64,000 nucleotides of DNA from Syntrophobotulus glycolicus DSM 8271 (lineage in GTDB: Bacteria > Bacillota > Desulfitobacteriia > Desulfitobacteriales > Syntrophobotulaceae), in assembly GCF_000190635.1 (NCBI RefSeq), contig NC_015172.1, forward strand, positions 2,790,001-2,854,000. Direction: 5' to 3'. The notes under the pieces were generated by a model. The model was not told the DNA's origin. It ran no database searches and saw only the letters and a list, made by a program, of their open reading frames with translations. Of this stretch, positions 40,157-49,090 are shown piece after piece; position 1 is the first letter of the stretch; each line of letters begins with the position of its first letter. Position numbers and translations under genes: made by a program.

Positions 40157-42577
40157 ATGAGGATTGAACCAACGATCAAGAATTGGCGGATAAGGAGAAA
40201 ATTTTTTAGTTTGCTGCTGATAGCGGCAATTGCTGTCACCTTTCTGCCGCTCCCTTCTCATGCCGCAGCTCCCTTTGCGGGGGGAGACGGGACCGCAGAA
40301 TCTCCCTATCAGATCGCCAGTGCAGAGCAGTTAGATGAAGTTCGCTATCACCTCGACAAGCATTTTATCCTGACTGCCGATATTAGCCTTTCTGACTATG
40401 GCGATTGGGAGCCTATCGGTGCTTTTCAGTCCCTTTCGGATGCCCCGGAAGATGCGGAGGTTCCCCAACCTGCGGTGGCTTTCACCGGCACCTTTGACGG
40501 AAACCATCATACTATTTCAAATATAAACATCAATAAGCCTATGTCTATGGCGGTTGGTCTATTTGGCTGCACGGTCGGTACAGAAGAAAATCCTGGTTCC
40601 ATCTCCAATCTCAACCTAGAGAATGTCAATGCAGCGGGATATTATCTGATTGGGGGAGCAGTCGGCCTTCAGCATCAAAACTTTATGGTGCAGAACGTGA
40701 CTTTAACGGGCACGAATGAGATTCAGGGCTTACAAGGAGTAGGCGGCATTATCGGAACCAGCTTTGACACCGTGAAAAACTGTACGGCTATTGCGGATAT
40801 TGTCGTCACTGGTGATGATGGCGCTTGCGCCGGCGTAGTGGTCGGCGGCACGGACGGAGGCTCTCTCCTCAACTGCACGGCGGCGGGAGGCTCGGTAACG
40901 GCAACAGGAAAGAATTGCTGGGCATTGGGCGGAGTGTGTGGCGCACCTTATGCCGCACCGAAAATCACAACCTGCATGGCCGAGAACGTGACCATTACAG
41001 CTTCCGGTACAAACAACCGCCTGATAGGCGGGTTGGTGGGCTTTACCGGTACCTACGGCGAAGATGCCCCCACCTCTGTAACAAATTGCACGGTTGCGGG
41101 TATCACCATCAATGTATCAGACAGCACGACCTGTGTCGGTGGTCTGGTGGGCGGCAGCACAGCAGGTTCGACTCAGACGATTCCTTCCGTTTTTGCCATT
41201 AAAGACAGTTCCACTGCCGGCGCCATTACTGGCGGAACTGCCTCCGTCGGCAGCATTGCGGGCTATGCTTACCATTCCACCGTGGAAAACTGCACAAGCA
41301 CCATGACTTGGAACAGCGGCATTCTTAACCAAATCGGGGAGAACGTCGCCGTACCTGTAAAATCCCGTGGGGGTAGAAGTAGCGGCGGGAGCTCTTCCTC
41401 CCTGCTGACCCCGCCCGCGCTGGCAACGGACAGCAGCGGTAACACCGCAGGCAGTGCCGTGGATATCACGTTTAACGATGATCAGGCCTGGCGGACAGCC
41501 ATCAGCCGTCTTACGGTTGACGGTAAGGTCCTGACCAACGCACAGTATACAATAACGGCAGGCAGCATCCGTATTATCGCAGGCGTACTGGAAACGCCCG
41601 GGAACCATAAGATAGCGGTCATCTCTTCAGGCTACAGCAATGCTGTTATAGCGCAGACAATGACGGAAGCCAGCATCGCTTCGGTGGTGCGGCTGGCGGG
41701 GAGTAACCGCTTCGAGACAGCTGTTGCGATTGCCAGGGCCGGCTGGACTGACGGCGCCGACAATGTGGTCTTGGTCTATGCCTTTGATTTTCCCGATGCC
41801 CTGGCGGCAGTGCCCTTAGCCAAGAAGCTGAATGCGCCGATTCTTCTTACCTCTAAGACAGAACTTTCAAGTGTAACCTTAGCAGAGATGGAAAGACTGA
41901 ACGCAAAAAAAATAACGCTCATCGGCAGTGCGGGCGTGATTTCTCAAAATGTGGAGGACAGCCTGATTGCCAGATATGGCCGGAATAATATCGTACGCTA
42001 TGGCGGCGCCAACCGCTACGCAACGGCGGCAGCGATTGCGGAAGCCATGGGCCAGACCGGCAAAGCCGTGCTTGTTAACGGAGAAACAGCACATTATCCG
42101 GATGCTCTGGCCATTTCTCCTTATGCCGCTTATCATGGGATACCCATCCTCTTTACAGAAGCGTCAAGACTTCCCGCAGAGACAGCCCGAGCCCTGACAA
42201 CCCAAAATGTCGGTGCTGCCATCATCGTCGGCGGTGAGGGAGCCATTTCGGCGGAGGTCTTCAATCAAATACCGGGGGCCAGTCGTTATGGCGGTGATGA
42301 TCGTTATGGGACAGCCGTGGCAATTATCAAGGGGCTGGCTCATGAATTTAATCAAGTCTATGTCGTAACCGGAGTGAATTTCCCGGATGCCCTGGTGGCA
42401 GGCAATTTGGCGGCACATACCCAGTCACCCCTGATCTTGGTGGATAAGCAAATTCCTGAAGCTGTTCAGACATTCTTCACAACAGCAGGACAGGACATTG
42501 CCAAAATAACGATAATTGGTGGTGAAGAGATTATTCCCGCCTCTCAGATCAGTGATCTCCTTAAAGCTCTAGAGTAA
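40157..42577 (+). CDS. Secreted surface protein with GLUG-like repeats and cell-wall-binding repeats
   Basis: This is an 806-residue exported protein. The signal peptide covers about residues 1-37 and ends SHAAA. Residues ~40-390 are Gly/Asn/Thr-rich repeats of the GLUG type (IGGLVGFTG, VGGLVGGS, NCTA) forming a beta-helix-like stalk. A low-complexity RGGRSSGGSSSS linker follows, then a ~75-residue domain (NDDQAWRTAISRLTVDG) like those in hemoglobin-binding surface proteins (DUF1533). Residues ~520-806 hold three cell-wall-binding 2 repeats (RLAGSNRFETAVAIA, RYGGANRYATAAAIA, RYGGDDRYGTAVAII). I choose ATG 40157, 12 nt after GGAGG. It is under the AraC-type operator, so it is probably induced with the ABC system at 43559-47051, possibly for iron or a chelate. 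Confidence 0.8.
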   Translation: MRIEPTIKNWRIRRKFFSLLLIAAIAVTFLPLPSHAAAPFAGGDGTAESPYQIASAEQLDEVRYHLDKHFILTADISLSDYGDWEPIGAFQSLSDAPEDAEVPQPAVAFTGTFDGNHHTISNININKPMSMAVGLFGCTVGTEENPGSISNLNLENVNAAGYYLIGGAVGLQHQNFMVQNVTLTGTNEIQGLQGVGGIIGTSFDTVKNCTAIADIVVTGDDGACAGVVVGGTDGGSLLNCTAAGGSVTATGKNCWALGGVCGAPYAAPKITTCMAENVTITASGTNNRLIGGLVGFTGTYGEDAPTSVTNCTVAGITINVSDSTTCVGGLVGGSTAGSTQTIPSVFAIKDSSTAGAITGGTASVGSIAGYAYHSTVENCTSTMTWNSGILNQIGENVAVPVKSRGGRSSGGSSSSLLTPPALATDSSGNTAGSAVDITFNDDQAWRTAISRLTVDGKVLTNAQYTITAGSIRIIAGVLETPGNHKIAVISSGYSNAVIAQTMTEASIASVVRLAGSNRFETAVAIARAGWTDGADNVVLVYAFDFPDALAAVPLAKKLNAPILLTSKTELSSVTLAEMERLNAKKITLIGSAGVISQNVEDSLIARYGRNNIVRYGGANRYATAAAIAEAMGQTGKAVLVNGETAHYPDALAISPYAAYHGIPILFTEASRLPAETARALTTQNVGAAIIVGGEGAISAEVFNQIPGASRYGGDDRYGTAVAIIKGLAHEFNQVYVVTGVNFPDALVAGNLAAHTQSPLILVDKQIPEAVQTFFTTAGQDIAKITIIGGEEIIPASQISDLLKALE

Positions 42578-42699
42578 GGGTTCATCTGGTTTTGCTTACA
42601 AGCTGGATTTTTAGCGGGACGAACACTTCTGCGTGTCTAACTTGGAACAGGTTTACCCACTTATGGAGTGGCAGTCGTATTCTGAAGCGGTTAGAAAGA

Positions 42700-42747
42700 G
42701 GCTGTTGCCTGACGGATGATAAAATTCGTTGGCAACAGCCCTTTTCA
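42700..42747 (+). terminator. Terminator after the surface protein
   Basis: A perfect 10-bp stem GGCTGTTGCC/GGCAACAGCC (42700-42740) is followed by CTTTTC. The rest of 42578-42894 holds no gene that I can support. Confidence 0.85.
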
Positions 42748-42894
42748 CCGATAGCAGATTCTCAGAAACTTGATCATTAAGGACTCCCCCACAACCCCGA
42801 CCAGCCGATAAACCCTGATGAAAGAGCCAAACTATGGTAAAATAAAGGCTACAATCAGACACATACAGATAATGAGGTCTGGAAGGAGCAAACC

Positions 42895-43521
42895 ATGAAC
42901 GATTTCATATTAAAAATCTATGAATTATTGACAATATTATTACCTTTTTTCATTGTTTTCGTCGTAATGAACATCATTTCAAGACGCAAAGGTATAGCCG
43001 CGTTAAACAGTTATTTTCTACTGACTTTTGTATTGGCAATTTATCTTTTCGGAACTTTATCTGTTACTGGTGCCGGTACAATTTTCGATCTAAAAATGTA
43101 TGGCATTGAAATAAGATCTGATCAGATTAATCTATTCCCTTTTTCACAGGATATCGATATTATGGCATATTTGCAAAATATTCTGCTGTTTATTCCATTT
43201 AGTTTTCTGCTGGCTTTAATATGGCCTCATTATGCTAAATGGAAATTTGCTGTGTTGTCTGGATGTTTATTTTCCTTATTGATAGAATTAAGTCAACTTC
43301 TTAATAACAGGCAAACCGATATTGATGACTTGATACTGAACATCGTTGGGACGGCCTTAGGTTATTTTCTCTACCAGATTTTTATCTCTGTAACAAAATG
43401 GAATAATGAGCGGTTGGTTTACTATAGATTTGAACCGGTTGTATATGTATGTGCAATGTTTTTAGGACATTTCTTGTTCTATAACGAGTTTGGTTTAGCG
43501 AAAATACTATATGGATTTTAA
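42895..43521 (+). CDS. VanZ-family membrane protein
   Basis: This 208-residue membrane protein has about five hydrophobic segments. The VanZ pattern is visible: INLFPFS, QNILLFIPFSFLLALIWP, LIELSQLLNNRQTDIDDLILNIVGTALGY. VanZ proteins give low-level teicoplanin resistance in some enterococci, but most members have no known role. The start ATG 42895 has GGAAGGAG upstream. It has no shared operator and is convergent with the ABC transporter. Confidence 0.85.
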   Translation: MNDFILKIYELLTILLPFFIVFVVMNIISRRKGIAALNSYFLLTFVLAIYLFGTLSVTGAGTIFDLKMYGIEIRSDQINLFPFSQDIDIMAYLQNILLFIPFSFLLALIWPHYAKWKFAVLSGCLFSLLIELSQLLNNRQTDIDDLILNIVGTALGYFLYQIFISVTKWNNERLVYYRFEPVVYVCAMFLGHFLFYNEFGLAKILYGF

Positions 43522-43558
43522 TCTGTGCCTTTATTCAGGTTGATACTCCTAAATCAGA

Positions 43559-45304
43559 TTAAGAGAGGCTCCAACCAGATGTTTTTTCTCTGATGCTTAC
43601 AAAATCGCGGTATATACCTGCCTGTTCTATTAATTCATTGTGGGTTCCACTTTGGCTGATGCGTCCGTCCGAAATCACTAAAATTTGATTTGCCTCTCTT
43701 ATTGTATTCAGCCGGTGAGCAATGACCAATAATGTTTTTCCTTTGACCAGTTCAGAAATTGCTTCCTGAATATAGCTTTCATTATCCGTGTCTACGCTTG
43801 CCGTCGCTTCATCCAAAATAACAATAGGTGCATCTTTCAAGATGCAGCGGGCAATGGAAATACGCTGTTTTTCACCGCCGGACAGGGTAGCTCCACCTTC
43901 GCCTACCATCGTTTGGAACCCCTCCGGTAAATTCATGATAAAGTCGTAACAGCGGGCCTTTTTTGCCGCCTTAAAAACATCTTCCTCCGTAGCATCCGGC
44001 TTACCCATGCTGATGTTATTATAAATGGTGTCCTGAAACAAATAGACCCGCTGGAATACCATACTGATCTGCTCCATCAGTTCACCAAGAGGAACATCCC
44101 GAATGTCGGTGCCTCGGATAGCCACACTTCCCGATTTCACATCCCAAAGCCTGGCAAGAAGATTCGCAATAGTGGACTTGCCTCCACCAGATGGACCCAC
44201 CAGTGCCAGCATTGAGTTTTCTTTTAAATTAAAGCAGATATCATTTAGCACCTCTTTGTCTTGATAGGCAAAGGTCACATGATTGAAGCACACTTCCGGC
44301 GCATTGGGGGAAACGGCCGGGATATGCTTTTTTCCGGTGGCCGGCAGTTCCTCTTCCTTCAATACAGACTCAATGCGATCCAATGCAGCATCCATCACCG
44401 TCAGACGGGTAGCCTCGCCATAAAGTGCCTTAAGTGGTCCAAACAGGTCAAAAACAAAGAGCAGAACGCCCAGCAAATAAGGCAGAGACAGTACGCCGTT
44501 CTGCTGAAGAGATATAGACAGTCCAAAAATGGAGGCAATTCCGAACGCATAGAGAATGTTTAGCCCTCGCGTCCACGGAGTCATTTTTTTCTCAAATGTA
44601 ATGGATGTATCTCTGGACTTTTTAAAATTATCACTTAACTCCTGCGATTTTTCGCCAATCAGATTGTAACTCTTAATCACTCCGATACCTTCGGTAAAGG
44701 AAAGCACCGCATCGGTCAAATGTTCGCTCTGTTCCTGCCGCTGGGCGGCCTCACCCAAGGATAATTGGTTCATGCGTCCCGCAATCAAGGATGCAAGCAT
44801 GATGATGCCTGTGGCAACCAGTCCCAGCCGCCAATCCAGAACAAACATAAAAACAGTCAAGATTAATGAAGAAAACAGATAACTCATCATGTTTGCAATA
44901 GTACTCATTGATACTTCTTCAATGAATACCATATCCGTACTTAGAACGGAACTGATTTTACCGATATTGCCTGCGGTAAAATAGCCCATAGGAAGTTTAC
45001 GGAGATGTCCGCCTAATGCCATACGCTGATCTGCAAACATCATGTATCCGGCTCCACTTTGCAGACGGTCGCTCAAAAAATGAACCACGGCTTGGAGCAC
45101 GACTACCGCCAAGAGGCCAAGACCAATATACAGGCAGCGTCTCGCATTCAAGGTATTCTCATAAAAGCCAGCCAGCACGATAAATGCAAAAAACAGCGGC
45201 ATTTTTGAAAGAACGGACTCCAAAAACGAGCAGACAGAGGCCGCTCCGATTCTCCCTTTGTATTTGCCGGAAAGTTGTAGAATTCTTTTGAACAGTTTCA
45301 GCAT
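43559..45304 (-). CDS. ABC transporter, fused membrane and ATPase domains (second subunit)
   Basis: This is a 581-residue type-IV ABC half-transporter with a six-segment membrane domain (residues ~20-300) and an ATPase domain with GPSGGGKST, LSGGEKQR and ILDEATAS. The start ATG 45304 follows GGGGGG; the longer frame overlaps the upstream gene and is rejected. It is translated one base after the stop of 45306-47051, so the two form a heterodimer. Under a PchR/YbtA-like AraC regulator such pairs are known as siderophore importers (YbtPQ, IrtAB). That is the favoured reading; peptide or drug export is the alternative. Confidence 0.85.
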   Translation of the reverse strand: MLKLFKRILQLSGKYKGRIGAASVCSFLESVLSKMPLFFAFIVLAGFYENTLNARRCLYIGLGLLAVVVLQAVVHFLSDRLQSGAGYMMFADQRMALGGHLRKLPMGYFTAGNIGKISSVLSTDMVFIEEVSMSTIANMMSYLFSSLILTVFMFVLDWRLGLVATGIIMLASLIAGRMNQLSLGEAAQRQEQSEHLTDAVLSFTEGIGVIKSYNLIGEKSQELSDNFKKSRDTSITFEKKMTPWTRGLNILYAFGIASIFGLSISLQQNGVLSLPYLLGVLLFVFDLFGPLKALYGEATRLTVMDAALDRIESVLKEEELPATGKKHIPAVSPNAPEVCFNHVTFAYQDKEVLNDICFNLKENSMLALVGPSGGGKSTIANLLARLWDVKSGSVAIRGTDIRDVPLGELMEQISMVFQRVYLFQDTIYNNISMGKPDATEEDVFKAAKKARCYDFIMNLPEGFQTMVGEGGATLSGGEKQRISIARCILKDAPIVILDEATASVDTDNESYIQEAISELVKGKTLLVIAHRLNTIREANQILVISDGRISQSGTHNELIEQAGIYRDFVSIREKTSGWSLS

Positions 45305-45305
45305 C

Positions 45306-47051
45306 TTAATTCCCCCCTTTTGCAGTAGCCACTTTCCACTCCGAACTATTTTGGGAAGCGTTCCACAGTTTATGATATTCCTCACAAGAGGACAGCAATT
45401 CATCGTGCTTACCCGCAGCCAGGAGGGAGCCATGTGCCATGACACAGATTTGGTCTGCGTTCATCATGGCAGACAGCTTATGGGCGATAACAAATAGGGT
45501 CTTGCCCTTAACCAGCTCCGCAATAGCCGCCTCCACCTTTTCCTCGTTTTCCGGGTCAATGTAAGCGGTGGCCTCGTCAAGAACCACGATAGGGGCGCTC
45601 TTCAAAATCGCTCTTGCCAGAGAGATACGCTGACGCTGTCCGCCGGAAAGCATTTTACCTGCATCCCCAGCCGCTGAATGGATACCTCGGGGTAATTCTT
45701 CGATATACTCCATACACTGTGCTTTACGGGCAGCTTCTACCACTTCCTCATCGGTGGCATCCAAACGCCCCATCCGAATGTTTTCCAGCAGAGAAGTGTT
45801 AAAAAGATACTGATCCTGCGCCACATAAGAAATCTGGCTGTTCAAAGCATTCAGACTCATTTCACTGACACTCTGTCCGCCAACGGTAATTGTTCCCTGC
45901 TGTGGGTCATAATAGTGGATCAACAGCTTTGCCAACGTACTTTTCCCAGAACCGGACTCGCCCACGAGAGCCGTTTTTTGCCCGGCTTTCGCGGTCAGGC
46001 TGACATCGTGAACGACTGTCTGATCTCCGTAAGCAAAGCTTACACCCTCAAAACAGATTGTATGATCTTTGCCACCGAAACCATCTTCGGTCTGATGGAG
46101 GGGTTCGGCTTCTAACACCTGTTCCAGTGCAGAGATTTTATAATTGAGCTGAGGCATGGCAGGCAGGAATCCAAGGGCTTTGAGCAAGGGAATACCAATG
46201 CTCAACGCCAGACACAGCACTAAAATCAGACTTGGCAAGGTAGAAAAGCCCCTCAGCACGAACCAGGCGCCTAAAGGCAGCGTCAGAATGATGGTACAAG
46301 GCAGCAAACTGTTATAAATCGCCATCCACGGCCAGCAAGCCTTATACCAGTTCAACGTATAGTCACGGTAATTGGTAACATCCTTTCGGAACCGTTCATA
46401 AGACTCGCCATCTTTGTTGAATACTTTGACTACTTCCATCCCGTTGATGTACTCAATAATGGTATTATTCATTTTCTGCCCTGCCTGATAATAAGGCCCC
46501 ATTTGCTTCATGCCAACAGAATACATCATCATCATTGCAACCAAGCTGATGGGCAGGGAGGCCAAAGACAGCAATGCCAGTTTCCAATCAATAAAGAACA
46601 TGGCGATATAGACCGCAAGCGGAACCATTAAATTTGCAATACCCTCCGGCAGCGAATGAGCCATCAGAAGTTCCAGACTGTCTACGTCGTCTACGAACAG
46701 CTTTTTAACGGTACCGATGCCTTTGTCCTGAATGATGCCCAAGGGCAGATTTTCTAACTTTTTCTGTAATGCAATACGCAGGCGCATCAGCGTATTATAG
46801 GCGGTTTTATGGGATAAATCCAATCCCCATCCATAAAGAACCGCCTGCAAAACCAGGCAAACCAGTACGCCAATGACACGTACTGTAATCTCGGCCAGGG
46901 CAACGCTTCCACCGGTGACCAATGGAGCAATAATCTGATAGGCCAGAACAAAGGGAAGGACACCCATCAGGACACTCACCAGGAATATGAGGGTCGCTGC
47001 ATAGATGCCTTTTTTATACGGACCGGCGTATTCAAAAATTTTATTGAACAT
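45306..47051 (-). CDS. ABC transporter, fused membrane and ATPase domains (first subunit)
   Basis: This is a 581-residue half-transporter with membrane segments in residues ~15-300 and an ATPase with GESGSGKST, LSGGQRQR and VLDEATAY. It is the first gene of the two-gene operon driven by the AraC-type promoter at 47137-47193. The membrane domain and D-loop are typical of the heterodimeric siderophore/multidrug group. The last residues (SEWKVATAKGGN) overlap the ribosome site of the partner. A siderophore or metal-chelate import role is inferred from the regulator type. Confidence 0.85.
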   Translation of the reverse strand: MFNKIFEYAGPYKKGIYAATLIFLVSVLMGVLPFVLAYQIIAPLVTGGSVALAEITVRVIGVLVCLVLQAVLYGWGLDLSHKTAYNTLMRLRIALQKKLENLPLGIIQDKGIGTVKKLFVDDVDSLELLMAHSLPEGIANLMVPLAVYIAMFFIDWKLALLSLASLPISLVAMMMMYSVGMKQMGPYYQAGQKMNNTIIEYINGMEVVKVFNKDGESYERFRKDVTNYRDYTLNWYKACWPWMAIYNSLLPCTIILTLPLGAWFVLRGFSTLPSLILVLCLALSIGIPLLKALGFLPAMPQLNYKISALEQVLEAEPLHQTEDGFGGKDHTICFEGVSFAYGDQTVVHDVSLTAKAGQKTALVGESGSGKSTLAKLLIHYYDPQQGTITVGGQSVSEMSLNALNSQISYVAQDQYLFNTSLLENIRMGRLDATDEEVVEAARKAQCMEYIEELPRGIHSAAGDAGKMLSGGQRQRISLARAILKSAPIVVLDEATAYIDPENEEKVEAAIAELVKGKTLFVIAHKLSAMMNADQICVMAHGSLLAAGKHDELLSSCEEYHKLWNASQNSSEWKVATAKGGN

Positions 47052-47136
47052 CTTGTTCCCTCCTCTTGGTTAAACTACTGTTCTGAAAACCGGCGCAATA
47101 TATCCTGTGCGAGGTTTTGGCCGCTATCTGACCTGA

Positions 47137-47193
47137 ATTTTACAGCTTACTGTGCTCTAACTCTACTCAAAAAGAGTATTCCGTTACTCAAAA
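47137..47193 (-). promoter_or_regulatory. AraC-type operator and promoter of the ABC pair (site 2)
   Basis: The minus strand has TTTTGAGT (47186-47193) and TTTTGAGTAGAGTTAG (47157-47172), 21 bp apart, then a -10 TAAAAT (47137-47142) exactly 30 bp from the second repeat. It is the same as sites 1 and 3. Confidence 0.85.
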
Positions 47194-47213
47194 TCCATCA
47201 ATCCTTGACTGAA

Positions 47214-47255
47214 TAAAAAAAGCCGCCGGATCTCCCCGACAGCAGTTCAGCAGCC
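47214..47255 (-). terminator. Terminator of the AraC-family regulator gene
   Basis: The minus-strand stem GCTGCTG/CGGCGGC (47222-47254) is followed by a run of seven T. It separates the regulator from the ABC promoter. Confidence 0.8.
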
Positions 47256-47266
47256 TTGCTCAATTC

Positions 47267-48289
47267 TTATTTGACTGTACTTTTTACATATTCACTGGGA
47301 TTAATCCCGTATTTCTTCTTAAAGGCTTTCGAAAAATGGCTCATATTTCCGTATCCCACCAGGCCGGCTACGCTGCCGATCCGCTCTTCACCGTTTTCAA
47401 AAAGGAAAAGTGCCGTTTCAAGCCGCTTTTCAATCACATAACGATGTACTGTTGTCCCCAGAAACACCTTAAATCCTCTTACTAATTTGGATTCACTCAG
47501 ATAGACCATCCGTGCAAGATTTGCGCAAGAGGGCGGATTAAAGATGTTCTTATCTAAAATTTCCTTTGCTTTTAGGAGGCTTTCCCGATCTGTACGAGAT
47601 AGTTCAATGAAATCCGTTTTCTGACCCCTCTGCATTATCACTTCACTAAAATAAACCGACAGCAGTTCCAGCAACTTTCCCTCAATATACATTTCAAGCA
47701 TGGTATTTTGGTAGGGACAACTCAGTATTTGCTGAAGGATGACCCTGACGGACGGAGTAATCCTGTGTTTTGCAAAATGACCGACTGATTTTTCAATGGC
47801 AACCTCGTCGGAAGCATCCGCATACTCTCGTACAATTTCCCGAAAGCGGAAGATTGGAATTTTAATACCAATAAAGTTAAACTGGCAGTCCTGATGATAA
47901 CAAGTGTGCTCTAATCCATGCCTGTTATTGGAAATAAAAGTTTCACCTTTATTGATTTGCAGTTGTTTTCGTTCCTCCTTGGACTCCCATGTCATGCCCT
48001 CTTCAAGACAAAAACAAAGATCAATATTGGCTGGATTTGTTGTTCCCAGCACATCCATATTATATTTAAAGCACATCCGGAATTCCGAAATGATCATGTT
48101 TTTGCGGGTACTTATCTGCCGGAAACCACCGCAACCAATTTTATCGGGAATAGAGAATTCGTATTTTCGGGCGGCAACTTGTGTAACCTTAGAGAAAGCT
48201 TCACAAATATACCTGCTTGCCGGCAATAGCTCACTATACAGGTTCACTGGACTTTGATCTGATTTTATTTCTTTATTCACTGATTGCAT
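47267..48289 (-). CDS. AraC-family regulator, PchR/YbtA-like
   Basis: This 340-residue DNA-binding regulator has a C-terminal domain with two helix-turn-helix motifs (LARMVYLSESKLVRGFKVFLG and VAGLVGYGNMSHFSKAFKKKYGINPSEY). The N-terminal ~230 residues resemble the ligand domain of siderophore-responsive regulators of the PchR group (INKGETFISNN; HTCYHQDCQFNFIGIKIP). The gene is controlled by the same operator it probably recognises (48371-48427), giving autoregulation. Its two further sites are upstream of the surface protein and the ABC pair. The inducer is unknown; a siderophore or metal chelate is likely. Confidence 0.9.
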   Translation of the reverse strand: MQSVNKEIKSDQSPVNLYSELLPASRYICEAFSKVTQVAARKYEFSIPDKIGCGGFRQISTRKNMIISEFRMCFKYNMDVLGTTNPANIDLCFCLEEGMTWESKEERKQLQINKGETFISNNRHGLEHTCYHQDCQFNFIGIKIPIFRFREIVREYADASDEVAIEKSVGHFAKHRITPSVRVILQQILSCPYQNTMLEMYIEGKLLELLSVYFSEVIMQRGQKTDFIELSRTDRESLLKAKEILDKNIFNPPSCANLARMVYLSESKLVRGFKVFLGTTVHRYVIEKRLETALFLFENGEERIGSVAGLVGYGNMSHFSKAFKKKYGINPSEYVKSTVK

Positions 48290-48370
48290 TGGGTGTCCCT
48301 CCGGCTTTATGTGACAAACTTCCGACTTTCGATTTATCGCAGTAGAATCAGCCCTTTTTATCCTAATTCA

Positions 48371-48427
48371 ATATTAATAGTTAGATAAAACTAACTCTAC
48401 TCAGAAAGCATATTTTACTGCTCAAAA
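48371..48427 (-). promoter_or_regulatory. AraC-type operator and promoter of the regulator itself (site 3)
   Basis: The minus strand has TTTTGAGC (48420-48427) and TTCTGAGTAGAGTTAG (48391-48406), 21 bp apart, then a -10 TAATAT (48371-48376), again 30 bp from the second repeat. Confidence 0.8.
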
Positions 48428-48511
48428 ACAGTATATTTCTTTATCATAAATCTGTCTATCCTGGGGTGTGCTCTCTGCCATTTACCTACTAAATGATATC
48501 TCCGTCTCATG

Positions 48512-49090
48512 TTATTTTTTCAGTAAATTGATCTGACTTTGCAGCCATTGGATAAGCTCTTGTTTATTTTTATTTACAGGAGCAATCTGTTCCCAAATTT
48601 CTTTAAAATACTCATGGAAAGCTTTGACCAGCATGGGTTCCGTTACGGACAGCCGTACTCCCGGCTTTGCTTCTGAGAGTTCCGCTATTTCAAGTAATGC
48701 AGCCTGCCTTTCTTTAACTACGCAATAATAGGCGCAATTAATCTTACCCTCTATCTCCTCATTCCGGGTTACAAAAGCAATATTGTAGTTATTATACGTT
48801 TCAAGAAGAATGATGATATTCTGCAAAAGCTCAATGACATCCTGAGTTTCTAAATCAATTCGCTCAAGTCCTGAATAGCGGTAAAGATAATACCACCGGT
48901 GTTTAATCAGGTCTTTTATTGAATCTGCCGAGCAGATATCATAGTATTGATAAACCTGGATGTTTGATAAAAACGCAGATAATCGTTTCCGGTAAAAGGT
49001 CAGTTCTGTTCTCATCTCATCATTTGAGAGCGCTTTTTTTTTAGGAGTTTGACATATAACTGTTCCGGCAAGGTTAATGGACTGGCACAA
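48512..49090 (-). CDS. C-terminal part of a frameshifted helix-turn-helix regulator
   Basis: This open frame of 192 codons begins upstream without a ribosome site and overlaps the 3' end of 49012-50064 by 79 nt in another frame. The overlap contains a run of nine A on the coding strand (49034-49042). A shift there joins ...YVKLLKKK to ALSNDEMRTELTFYRKRL and gives one protein of about 510 residues. The segment is soluble and helical with no recognised catalytic motif. I therefore treat it as the C-terminal half of the neighbour, not as an independent gene. Confidence 0.6.
   Translation of the reverse strand: MCQSINLAGTVICQTPKKKALSNDEMRTELTFYRKRLSAFLSNIQVYQYYDICSADSIKDLIKHRWYYLYRYSGLERIDLETQDVIELLQNIIILLETYNNYNIAFVTRNEEIEGKINCAYYCVVKERQAALLEIAELSEAKPGVRLSVTEPMLVKAFHEYFKEIWEQIAPVNKNKQELIQWLQSQINLLKK

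Noticed and set aside
45305-45445. 47-codon N-terminal extension of the second ABC half-transporter
   Set aside because: It overlaps the 3' end of the partner gene in another frame; ATG 45304 has a strong ribosome site and gives equal lengths for both subunits.
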